Below, piece after piece: positions 1 through 6,086 of a stretch of DNA of 20,393 nucleotides. The DNA is taken from assembly GCA_023411775.1 (NCBI GenBank), contig JAEYOL010000036.1:1-20393 (forward strand), in the 5' to 3' direction. Position 1 is the stretch's first letter, and each line of letters begins with the position of its first letter. Under the pieces are notes generated by a model. That model had not been told where the DNA came from and did not search any database. It worked only from the letters and a program-made list of their open reading frames with translations. Both the position numbers and the translations under genes were made by a program. Source of the stretch: Bacteroidota bacterium. Lineage in GTDB: Bacteria; Bacteroidota; Bacteroidia; Chitinophagales; Chitinophagaceae.

Positions 1-242
1 ACAAAGGGTGTGAAGGGAAGTTGAAAAAAAGAATGGATGGTAACGCCGCCGGCATTGATTGCCGCCACACCCGTGGGCGCAACGACGGCCAGTTGTTTGG
101 GGCAATGATCACGGATATATTTTAAAAAAGTTGTTTTACCCGTACCGGCTTTTCCTGTAAGAAAAATATTACGCGAACTCCTGTTAACCAGTTGCACCGC
201 CAGATTGAACATTATATTTTCCGAATTATCTACTTCCACCAC
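1..242 (-). CDS. Pif1/RecD-like helicase, N-terminal part (runs off the window)
   Basis: Only the first ~80 codons are present; the gene continues beyond base 1. The translation holds a clear Walker A loop (GKAGTGKTTFLKYI) followed by a VVAPTGVAAINAGG segment, the motif I and Ia pattern of SF1 Pif1/RecD-type helicases. Bacteroidota carry a large ATPase/helicase with this N-terminus, presumably acting in DNA repair or recombination. The first ATG is at 212-210. The frame stays open upstream, and the residues encoded there (EVDNSEN before MFNLAVQLVN) resemble the usual family N-terminus. I therefore extend to a GTG at 242-240 (a second GTG is at 239-237). The frame remains open through the TTCGTG repeat to a stop at 290-288, with no ATG. 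The repeat arm begins about 12 bp upstream of the chosen start, so the native start may have been altered. The family is clear; the start is uncertain. Confidence 0.7.
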   Translation of the reverse strand, partial: MVEVDNSENIMFNLAVQLVNRSSRNIFLTGKAGTGKTTFLKYIRDHCPKQLAVVAPTGVAAINAGGVTIHSFFQLPFTPF

Positions 243-253
243 CTGATTTTTAT

Positions 254-283
254 TTAGCCACGAATTGCACGAATCACACGAAT
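254..283. repeat. Left inverted arm of the TTCGTG repeat cassette
   Basis: Read on the minus strand this is three consecutive 9-bp units, ATTCGTGTG, ATTCGTGCA and ATTCGTGGC, followed by TAA. It matches the reverse complement of the right arm (749-787) over about 30 bp with about three differences. It lies between the stop codon of the GxxExxY gene (294) and the start of the helicase gene. Confidence 0.85.
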
Positions 284-293
284 AGATCTACTA

Positions 294-671
294 TTAACCT
301 ACGACCCTTCTATATGACAGTTTGCTTTTTCCAAAATTAACGATTACTCCCACCTTATTTCCCGACGCTTTCAGGTAGTTCAGTGTTTGTGCCAACGTCT
401 CCTCCCTGATGCCGTCAATATGTGATTTAACTTCAACAATTATTTTTCCATAAACTTTAAAGTCAACAAAAAAACTACGTTGCATTCGACTCCCCTTATA
501 AAATACAGGTAATTCTTTTTCACGTACATATAAAATCCCTCTTTCCTTAAACTCTATCTCCATGGCATCTTTGTATATAATTTCCAGGAATCCATATCCA
601 AGTGTATTATACACCTCCATGCAGGTGCCGATTATTTCATATACCTCTTCCTTATAGATCAAGTCTCCCAT
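294..671 (-). CDS. GxxExxY family protein (PD-(D/E)XK nuclease-like)
   Basis: This 125-residue protein carries the family-naming motif as GFLEIIY at residues 27-33, within the typical GYGFLE context. Further on, D70 and the E80-V-K82 pair (IIVEVKS) match the catalytic pattern of PD-(D/E)XK nucleases, and the C-terminal LAQTLNYLKASG...VGVIVNFG segment is also characteristic. GxxExxY proteins are widespread in Bacteroidota, and their role is not established; nuclease activity is an inference from the fold. I start at the ATG at 671-669. The 13 extra upstream codons are encoded partly by degraded TTCGTG repeats (691-698, 709-714) and do not look like family sequence. No Shine-Dalgarno sequence is seen, as is usual in this phylum. 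The gene sits between ssb and the helicase, all on the same strand, and is bracketed by inverted repeat arrays. Confidence 0.85.
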   Translation of the reverse strand: MGDLIYKEEVYEIIGTCMEVYNTLGYGFLEIIYKDAMEIEFKERGILYVREKELPVFYKGSRMQRSFFVDFKVYGKIIVEVKSHIDGIREETLAQTLNYLKASGNKVGVIVNFGKSKLSYRRVVG

Positions 672-748
672 AAAAAACTGTATTAAGAAACCACGAATCG
701 ACATTATCACGAAGAAGAGTCGAAAATTTCATTGAATCGCCAAACCCC

Positions 749-787
749 ATTCGTGCAATTCGTGCAATTCGTGCAATTCGTGGCTTA
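749..787. repeat. Right inverted arm: four 9-bp TTCGTG units
   Basis: Four head-to-tail 9-bp units are present on the plus strand: ATTCGTGCA three times (749-757, 758-766, 767-775), then ATTCGTGGC (776-784), followed by TTA. The array is inverted relative to 254-283 and ends 4 bp from the ssb stop codon. Confidence 0.9.
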
Positions 788-791
788 AAAC

Positions 792-1136
792 CTAGGCGTT
801 GACGGGTTTGGAGAGTAAAAGGAGTTCGTTGGCATAGATCTCGGTGACCTGTTTTTTGTTACCGTCCTTGTCGTTGTAGCTGCGGTTGACAAGTTTTCCC
901 TCGATGGCGACTTCCTTTCCTTTGTCGAGATACTTCGCGGCAATATCTGCCACCTTACCCCAGGCTACTACCCTGTGCCACTGCGTTTCGGTGACTTTCT
1001 CACCTTTGGCGTTCTGGTAACTTTCGTTCGTGGCGACATTAAAATTTGCTACCTTTTTGCCGCTCTCAAGGGTTTTTACTTCCGGCGCATTGCCGAGATA
1101 CCCGATCAGTTGAACTTTGTTTTTTAAAGCGTTCAT
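792..1136 (-). CDS. ssb: Single-stranded DNA-binding protein
   Basis: This 114-residue protein begins MNALKNKVQLIGYLG and continues with ANFNVATNESY, TQWHRVVAWGK and KGKEVAIEGKL, the classic OB-fold strands of bacterial SSB, including the Trp and Phe positions used to stack on ssDNA. It would bind single-stranded DNA during replication and repair. The protein is shorter than E. coli SSB (178 residues). It lacks the glycine-rich linker and the acidic DDDIPF-type tail that recruits partner proteins, ending LLLLSKPVNA. Short tail-less SSBs of this kind are common in Bacteroidota, so a second full-length SSB elsewhere in the genome is likely. The upstream region holds three palindromes. The gene is codirectional with the GxxExxY gene and the helicase, and could be cotranscribed with them. 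Confidence 0.95.
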   Translation of the reverse strand: MNALKNKVQLIGYLGNAPEVKTLESGKKVANFNVATNESYQNAKGEKVTETQWHRVVAWGKVADIAAKYLDKGKEVAIEGKLVNRSYNDKDGNKKQVTEIYANELLLLSKPVNA

Positions 1137-1150
1137 AACTCACAATTTGT

Positions 1151-1208
1151 GTCCCGGCGCGGCGGGACGGTTAAATTAAATTTTCTGCATCATGCAGTTT
1201 TGATCAAA
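1151..1208. promoter_or_regulatory. Three palindromes between ssb and the PfpI-family gene
   Basis: Positions 1151-1156 and 1163-1168 form a perfect 6-bp inverted repeat (GTCCCG/CGGGAC) about 14 nt upstream of the ssb start. Positions 1185-1197 are CTGCAT-C-ATGCAG. Positions 1199-1208 are the palindrome TTTGATCAAA. They lie in the divergent gap between ssb and the DJ-1/PfpI gene, where an operator or a leader hairpin would be placed. No TAnnTTTG promoter was identified here. The function is unknown. Confidence 0.3.
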
Positions 1209-1367
1209 TTGACGAAACAAAGCCTTAAATACCCCGTTGCGATAACCGGATTTGCGACGTTTTTTTCTGATCGTTATCGTGGAAACAACGATTCCCCACT
1301 TTGAGGCGGGTCTGGTTTTTGTACCCTTACCCTGTCAACCTTTATGTTCATACCTAAATCTTATTTT

Positions 1368-1931
1368 ATGGGAAAACTTGATGGAAAAACTGTGGCAATA
1401 CTCACCGAAAATGGGTTCGAAGAAGTGGAATTGACCAGTCCAAAAGAAGCATTGGAAAAAGCAGGCGCTAAGGTGCATATCATTTCACCCCAAAAGGAAA
1501 AGGTAAAGGGATGGAATCATGATCACTGGAGCATTGAGCTGCCTGTAGATAAACATATATCCAAAGCAAAATTTGATGATTACGACGGGCTGGTGCTACC
1601 GGGTGGTGTACTCAATCCCGACAAGCTGCGCGGTGATAAGGATAGTGTGGCGTTTGCGCAACAGTTTCTCGATGCGGGCAAACCGCTGGCAGCTATTTGT
1701 CATGGTCCCCAATTACTAATTGAAACAAAACAGCTCGCAGGAAGAACTATGACCTCCTACTCATCTGTAAAAACCGATTTGGAAAATGCTGGGGCCAACT
1801 GGGTAGACCGCGAAGTGGTGGTGGATAATGGTCTTGTCACCAGCCGGAGCCCGGAAGACCTGGAAGCATTTAATAAGAAAATTGTGGAAGAGATGGCTGA
1901 AGGTGTTCACACGCCGGCGCCTACGCATTAA
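1368..1931 (+). CDS. DJ-1/PfpI family protein (YhbO-like)
   Basis: This 187-residue protein has the flavodoxin-like DJ-1/PfpI/glutaminase-amidotransferase fold. The nucleophile elbow reads AAICHGPQLL, giving Cys111-His112. The conserved acidic residue is Glu18 in ENGFEEVEL, and LVLPGGV (residues 75-81) precedes the nucleophile region. Family members are described as intracellular peptidases or as glyoxalase/deglycase-type stress proteins; which activity applies cannot be told from sequence. I chose the ATG at 1368 because MGKLDGKTVAIL matches the family start; the in-frame ATG at 1344 adds eight atypical residues. The gene stands alone, transcribed divergently from ssb, and ends about 40 bp before a bidirectional terminator. 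Confidence 0.9.
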   Translation: MGKLDGKTVAILTENGFEEVELTSPKEALEKAGAKVHIISPQKEKVKGWNHDHWSIELPVDKHISKAKFDDYDGLVLPGGVLNPDKLRGDKDSVAFAQQFLDAGKPLAAICHGPQLLIETKQLAGRTMTSYSSVKTDLENAGANWVDREVVVDNGLVTSRSPEDLEAFNKKIVEEMAEGVHTPAPTH

Positions 1932-1969
1932 AATTCATGGACAGGAATCCAGTCTTTAAATAAGGCAAT

Positions 1970-2001
1970 AAAAAACCCCAACAGTATTGCTGGGGTTTTT
2001 T
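1970..2001. terminator. Bidirectional Rho-independent terminator
   Basis: A perfect 11-bp inverted repeat (AAAAAACCCCA ... TGGGGTTTTTT) with a 10-nt loop, giving a T-run on both strands. On the plus strand it ends the PfpI-family transcript. On the minus strand it begins one base after the tRNA-Phe 3' end and terminates that transcript. Confidence 0.9.
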
Positions 2002-2002
2002 G

Positions 2003-2075
2003 TGGTGTGGGGCGGGATCGAACCGCCGACACAAGGATTTTCAGTCCTTTGCTCTACCGACTGAGCTACCGCACC
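2003..2075 (-). tRNA. tRNA-Phe (GAA)
   Basis: The minus strand folds as a 73-nt cloverleaf: acceptor GGTGCGG, D-arm GCTC...GAGC, anticodon arm AAGGACTGAAAATCCTT with anticodon GAA at 2042-2040, and T-arm GGCGG-TTCGATC-CCGCC. The discriminator is A and the CCA tail is not encoded (the next base is C, followed by A). The acceptor 3' strand reads CCACACC, which leaves a C5-A68 mismatch with the 5' strand; all other stem pairs form. A promoter-like TATTTTTG lies about 20 bp upstream, and a terminator follows directly. Confidence 0.95.
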
Positions 2076-2094
2076 ATCCGCTTTATCGGGGCAG

Positions 2095-2102
2095 CAAAAA
2101 TA
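2095..2102 (-). promoter_or_regulatory. Putative -7 promoter element for tRNA-Phe
   Basis: The minus strand reads TATTTTTG, an exact match to the Bacteroidota -7 consensus TAnnTTTG. Transcription would start about 10-13 nt before the mature tRNA 5' end. No well-spaced TTG (-33) is seen, so only the -7 element supports this. Confidence 0.5.
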
Positions 2103-2140
2103 GCTGTTTTAGCTCAATTTGGTAAAGTTTTTAGAGAAAA

Positions 2141-2446
2141 CTATTTCTTCTTGCGGGGGGCCGCTTTGCGGGCGGTTTTTTTGGCTGCCTTTTTAAGAGC
2201 TGCTCTTTTCACCGCTTTCTTTACGGTTTTCTTAGCTGCTTTTTTCGGGGCAGCTTTTTTGGCTGTCTTTTTAGCGGCTTTCTTTTTTGCTTTTGCCGTG
2301 GTTTCGGCGCCGCTTTTCTTTTTCAGGTCGGCCCGGTGTGCTCTTTCAAAGGTCTGGATGTCTTTAAACCGCCCACTTGCATCGCGAACAGCATACAGTT
2401 TCTTGCCGGCAGAACTCCGGTGAGTTGTACGTCTTGCTTTTGCCAT
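2141..2446 (-). CDS. Lysine/alanine-rich histone H1-like protein
   Basis: This 101-residue, very basic protein has two parts. Residues 1-48 (MAKARRTTHRSSAGKKLYAV, then RDASGRFKDIQTFERAHRADLKKK) form a compact region that I have the impression recurs in related Bacteroidota proteins. Residues ~49-101 are a low-complexity tail of repeated KKAAKK, KKTAKKAA and KKAVK units, like the C-terminal tail of eukaryotic histone H1. Such tails bind DNA non-specifically, so a nucleoid-associated role is inferred, not shown. The gene follows recQ on the same strand with a 44-bp gap, and a 9-bp stem-loop spans the recQ stop codon between them. tRNA-Phe lies downstream. The repetitive tail is prone to copy-number change between strains. 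Confidence 0.75.
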   Translation of the reverse strand: MAKARRTTHRSSAGKKLYAVRDASGRFKDIQTFERAHRADLKKKSGAETTAKAKKKAAKKTAKKAAPKKAAKKTVKKAVKRAALKKAAKKTARKAAPRKKK

Positions 2447-2465
2447 GATTCAGCTTTTTAGGTTA

Positions 2466-2494
2466 GTAAATCGTTTCCCTAATTTACGATTTAC
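2466..2494. other. Stem-loop overlapping the recQ stop codon
   Basis: A perfect 9-bp inverted repeat, GTAAATCGT (2466-2474) and ACGATTTAC (2486-2494), has an 11-nt loop. It includes the recQ stop codon and ends about 20 nt before the H1-like start codon. No T-run follows on the minus strand, so it is more likely an RNA processing or stability element, or a weak attenuator, than a strong terminator. Confidence 0.45.
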
Positions 2495-4776
2495 ATCCCG
2501 TATTCACTCAAAAACTTGATGCGCATGATCTTCAACTGCTCCCAGTTGAAATTATATTCTGCAAGTTCTTCCTGCGCTACCTGCAATGAAGAGGTGTCAC
2601 ATCCTTTGAAATACTCAATGATCTCATCCTGGTCGTCTTCATCAAGCATTTCATCAATGGCGTAGTCGAGGTTTAATTTTGTGCCACTGGCTGCAATGGT
2701 CTCCATCTCCTCCAGCATCTCATCCATACGCCAGCCTTTATTTTTCGCAATGGTCTCCAGTGATATTTTCTTGTCGGTGTTTTGGATGATATAAACTTTA
2801 TTCCCGCTTTTGTTGACCACACTTTTCATCACAAAATCGTCGGGCTTCTCTATCTGGTTGTCCTCAACATATTTTGCGATCATTTCCACAAACGGTTTTC
2901 CATAACGGATCGCTTTACCCTTACTCACACCCTGGCATTTTTCAAGCTCGGTGATGGTGGTCGGATACATAGTGGCCATGTCCTGCAACGAGGTTTCCAG
3001 GAATATCACAAATGGAGGAAGGCTCTTCTTCCTGGCTTCTACCTGGCGCAATTCCTTCAGCATTTCAAATAAACGCTGGTCAGTTGCCGCGCCTTCGGAA
3101 ACTTCCACACCTTCCTCATCATCGGCATTGGCATCGTCGTAAAGGTGGTTGAGAATAACCTTGAACGATTGAGGCTTTTTCAAAAATGCTTCCGCCTTTT
3201 TGGTAAACTTTAAAACGCCATATTCTTCAATATCCTTGGTAAGTAGGCCTTCAAGGATCAGCTGGCGGATCAGGGAATTCCAAAACAGGCTGTCCTTTTC
3301 ATTGCCCGATGCGAAAATATCCAGACCCTCATGCCGGAACATCTTGATCTGCGGTGTTAGCTTACCCATTAATATTTGTACAATATACTCTGTCGCAAAC
3401 CGCTCATCCAGGGTTTTGACCGCCTTCAATGCAATGACTGCCTCGTCTTTGGCCTCAACCTTTTCTTTTGGATGCTTGCAGTTATCGCATTGCCCGCAAT
3501 TCTCTTTGCCATAGTCCTCACCAAAATAACTCATCAGCACCTTGCGGCGGCAAACGCCACTTTCCGCATAAGCTACGGTTTCGTTGATCAGCTGCGCGCC
3601 CACTTCTCTTTCACTCAATGGCTTGTCGCGCATCAGGTGTTCAAGCTTGCTTACATCTTTATGGGAATAATAAAGAATACACTTGCCTTCCAGTCCATCG
3701 CGGCCGGCACGACCGGTTTCCTGGTAATAATTTTCTATCGACTTGGGAATGTTATAGTGAATAACGAACCGGATATCTGGTTTGTCGATACCCATTCCAA
3801 AAGCAATGGTAGCGCAGATCACCTGCACATCCTCGCTGAGAAACTGGTCCTGTCTTTCAGATCGTGTTTTGCTGTCGAGCCCCGCATGATAGGCCACGGC
3901 TTTTATGCCATTTGCCACCAGGAGGTTTGCCAGTTCTTCGGTTGTTTTGCGATTGAGCGTATAAATAATACCGCTTTTTCCCTTCATCCCTTTGATAAAA
4001 CGCACGATACTTTCATCCGTTTGATTTTTTTTGATCTTGGGAAGGATCTCGTAATAAAGATTGGCGCGGTTGAATGAAGAGATAAAAATATTTGGATCAT
4101 GAAGATCCAGGTTCTTTACGATATCGCTCTGTACCTTAGGCGTTGCGGTAGCAGTAAGTGCAATCACCGGAACGTCGGGGTTTATCTGGATCATCATCTC
4201 GCGAAGACGACGATATTCCGGCCTGAAATCATGTCCCCACTCGGAAATACAGTGCGCTTCGTCTACGGCGAAAAAGGAAATAGACAGGTCGGAAAAGAAT
4301 TCAAGGTTTTCCTGCTTGGTAAGTGTTTCCGGCGCTACGTACAGCATTTTTGTTTTACCCGTCAGCAGGTCATCGTGTACTTCTTTAATCTCGCGTTTGG
4401 TAAGGGTGGAATTGAGAAAATGGGCTACTTCGTCGTTACTGCTATAACCCCGCACCAGGTCAACCTGGTTTTTCATAAGCGCGATCAGCGGCGATACGAT
4501 AATGGCTACGCCATCGCTCACCATAGCCGGCAACTGGTAGCATAAGCTTTTGCCACCACCGGTGGGCATGATCACAAATGTATCGTGTCCGGCGAGCAGT
4601 GACTCGATCACTTTTTCCTGGGTGCCTTTGAATTTATCGAAACCAAAATATTCCTGGAGAGCTTTGTGCAGGTCAAATTTCTTTTTGGCGGGTTTTGCTT
4701 CTTTAGGTTTTACCGTCTTACCGGAAATTAATGCGGCAGTCTTAGTTGCGGTTTTCTTTGATGTTGGTGTTGCCAT
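2491..4776 (-). CDS. recQ: ATP-dependent DNA helicase RecQ
   Basis: This 761-residue protein has the full RecQ architecture. The helicase core shows motif 0 around Gln53, Walker A PTGGGKS at 71-77, DEAH at 172-175 and motif VI QETGRAGRDG at 352-361. The RecQ zinc module uses Cys409, Cys427, Cys430 and Cys433. A winged-helix RQC region follows, then an HRDC domain at about 575-650. The last ~110 residues resemble the helix-turn-helix extension seen in many Bacteroidota RecQ proteins, which makes this longer than E. coli RecQ (about 610). The first ~33 residues form a Lys/Ala/Thr-rich basic extension. RecQ unwinds recombination and replication intermediates 3'-5'. The long upstream gap (4777-5064) is shared with the divergent kdsD gene. 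Confidence 0.97.
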   Translation of the reverse strand: MATPTSKKTATKTAALISGKTVKPKEAKPAKKKFDLHKALQEYFGFDKFKGTQEKVIESLLAGHDTFVIMPTGGGKSLCYQLPAMVSDGVAIIVSPLIALMKNQVDLVRGYSSNDEVAHFLNSTLTKREIKEVHDDLLTGKTKMLYVAPETLTKQENLEFFSDLSISFFAVDEAHCISEWGHDFRPEYRRLREMMIQINPDVPVIALTATATPKVQSDIVKNLDLHDPNIFISSFNRANLYYEILPKIKKNQTDESIVRFIKGMKGKSGIIYTLNRKTTEELANLLVANGIKAVAYHAGLDSKTRSERQDQFLSEDVQVICATIAFGMGIDKPDIRFVIHYNIPKSIENYYQETGRAGRDGLEGKCILYYSHKDVSKLEHLMRDKPLSEREVGAQLINETVAYAESGVCRRKVLMSYFGEDYGKENCGQCDNCKHPKEKVEAKDEAVIALKAVKTLDERFATEYIVQILMGKLTPQIKMFRHEGLDIFASGNEKDSLFWNSLIRQLILEGLLTKDIEEYGVLKFTKKAEAFLKKPQSFKVILNHLYDDANADDEEGVEVSEGAATDQRLFEMLKELRQVEARKKSLPPFVIFLETSLQDMATMYPTTITELEKCQGVSKGKAIRYGKPFVEMIAKYVEDNQIEKPDDFVMKSVVNKSGNKVYIIQNTDKKISLETIAKNKGWRMDEMLEEMETIAASGTKLNLDYAIDEMLDEDDQDEIIEYFKGCDTSSLQVAQEELAEYNFNWEQLKIMRIKFLSEYGM

Positions 4777-5043
4777 TATTCTGTTATTTCCATCGCAGTT
4801 TTCGAAAAAATGCTGGTACTTAAGATACTGTTTTTTTGCCCGATGTGGGCAGGGTTTTATTCACATGTGGCAAACGTCAGGATCTCTAAGTGTTTTCACT
4901 GAATTTTGGATAAGTTTGCCTCTAAAGCGGCTTTCAGCGTTTTAATGGACGGCGAATTTACAAAATACACACCGCATATTTTGGTGTAAAACCGTTAAAG
5001 TTGACCTATCATAAATACACAAACGTATGTTCCAGCAAACCTC

Positions 5044-5051
5044 TAATTTTG
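5044..5051 (+). promoter_or_regulatory. -7 promoter element for the kdsD-manC unit
   Basis: TAATTTTG matches TAnnTTTG exactly and lies 13 bp before the kdsD ATG, which implies a very short 5' leader of under ~10 nt. No good -33 TTG is visible at the usual distance. The remainder of the recQ-kdsD gap (4777-5043) holds one TTATTCACA site (4857-4865) and otherwise nothing I can name. Confidence 0.5.
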
Positions 5052-5064
5052 CCGCTTTCAAACT

Positions 5065-6027
5065 ATGCCTGATTCTATCAAACAGATTGCCTTGCGCACG
5101 ATTGACCTGGAAGCGGAATCAATTTCGGGACTAAAGGCATTCGTCAACGAAGAGTTTGAGAAAGCCGTGGAGGCTATTGCAGCCTGCCGGGGGAGACTGG
5201 TGATAAGTGGCATCGGTAAAAGCGCTGTGATCGCTCAGAAAATTGTCGCCACGCTTAATTCCACCGGCACTCCTTCCATATTTATGCATGCGGCCGATGC
5301 TATTCACGGCGACCTGGGGATCATCCAGCAGGAAGATGTCGTATTAATCATCAGCAAAAGCGGTGAAAGTCCCGAAATAAAGGTGCTGGTTCCTTTAATA
5401 AAAAACTTCAACAATGTGTTGATTGGAATGGTCGGCAATACCGAATCCTTCCTGGCCCGGCAATCGAACATTATACTCAATACAACTGTTGAACAGGAGG
5501 CCTGCCCCAATAACCTGGCGCCAACTACCAGCACCACTGCACAGTTGGTGATGGGAGATGCGCTGGCGGTTTGCCTGATGGAAATGAAAGGATTCCGGAG
5601 CGAGGATTTTGCAAAATTTCATCCCGGTGGTATGTTGGGGAAAAAGCTTTACCTGCGGGTATCAGATCTTTCGGCAGCTAATGAAAAACCGAAAGTACTT
5701 CCCGGTCAATCGCTGAAGGAAGTGATTGTGGAGATGACGAAAAAAAGGCTGGGTGTTACTGCCGTTGTAGATGAAGAAGATAATTTACTGGGCATTATTA
5801 CCGATGGTGATCTTCGTAGAATGTTGAATAAAAGCATCGAGATAGATGAAATACGGGCTGAAGATATCATGACAAAAAGCCCCAAAACCATTGCCCCTGA
5901 TGAGTTGGCTGTAGAAGCCCTGAATCTCCTGCGTAAATACGAGATCACGCAGCTGTTTGTAATGAATGAAGGCAAATATTTTGGCGTAATACATTTGCAT
6001 GATCTATTAAAGGAGGGCTTTATTTAA
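5065..6027 (+). CDS. kdsD: Arabinose-5-phosphate isomerase (KdsD/KpsF/GutQ family)
   Basis: This 320-residue protein matches the KdsD/KpsF family in length and layout. An N-terminal SIS sugar-isomerase domain (to about residue 200) contains ISGIGKSAVIAQK, IHGDLG, IISKSGES and the signature FHPGGMLGKKL. Two CBS domains follow, including LGVTAVVDEEDNLLGIITDGDLRRML and EITQLFVMNEGKYFGVIHLHDLL. The enzyme interconverts ribulose-5-phosphate and arabinose-5-phosphate, the first committed step towards KDO for lipopolysaccharide. The gene starts an apparent operon with the mannose-1-phosphate guanylyltransferase gene 59 bp downstream. The start at 5065 is supported by a TAnnTTTG element just upstream. 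Confidence 0.93.
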   Translation: MPDSIKQIALRTIDLEAESISGLKAFVNEEFEKAVEAIAACRGRLVISGIGKSAVIAQKIVATLNSTGTPSIFMHAADAIHGDLGIIQQEDVVLIISKSGESPEIKVLVPLIKNFNNVLIGMVGNTESFLARQSNIILNTTVEQEACPNNLAPTTSTTAQLVMGDALAVCLMEMKGFRSEDFAKFHPGGMLGKKLYLRVSDLSAANEKPKVLPGQSLKEVIVEMTKKRLGVTAVVDEEDNLLGIITDGDLRRMLNKSIEIDEIRAEDIMTKSPKTIAPDELAVEALNLLRKYEITQLFVMNEGKYFGVIHLHDLLKEGFI

Positions 6028-6086
6028 AGTGCCTGCAAAGAAATTTAAATGGCAGATTAAATGTCCGCCACGAGCGGCAGAGGCTT

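Larger units (their letters stand above)
254..787. mobile_element. Putative GxxExxY cassette bounded by inverted TTCGTG repeats
   Basis: The segment consists of a left arm, the GxxExxY gene, two degraded TTCGTG copies upstream of the gene, and a right arm. The arms are inverted and end in the same GGCT(T/A)A trimer-flanked sequence. The right arm stops 4 bp short of the ssb stop codon and the left arm stops about 12 bp from the probable helicase start, so the block fits neatly between two DNA-metabolism genes. No transposase, integrase or target-site duplication is visible. Mobility is an inference from the terminal inverted repeats; a repeat-rich intergenic region around a resident gene is the alternative. 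Confidence 0.4.

Noticed and set aside
749..787. The tandem 9-bp repeats as a CRISPR array
   Set aside because: Units are directly adjacent without unique spacers, and no cas genes are present.
1252..1434. A short plus-strand frame before and overlapping the PfpI-family gene
   Set aside because: It overlaps the real gene in another frame and has no recognisable features.
2007..2423. A plus-strand reading frame over tRNA-Phe and the H1-like gene
   Set aside because: Its start lies inside the tRNA and its Phe/Ala-rich sequence is the antisense of the lysine/alanine repeats.
3376..4077. A 233-residue plus-strand reading frame opposite recQ
   Set aside because: It lies wholly antisense to conserved RecQ motifs and shows no family features.
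4831..4852. A T-run next to a TGCCC/GGGCA hairpin upstream of recQ
   Set aside because: The T-run precedes the hairpin on the plus strand and becomes an A-run on the minus strand, so it is not a terminator in either direction.
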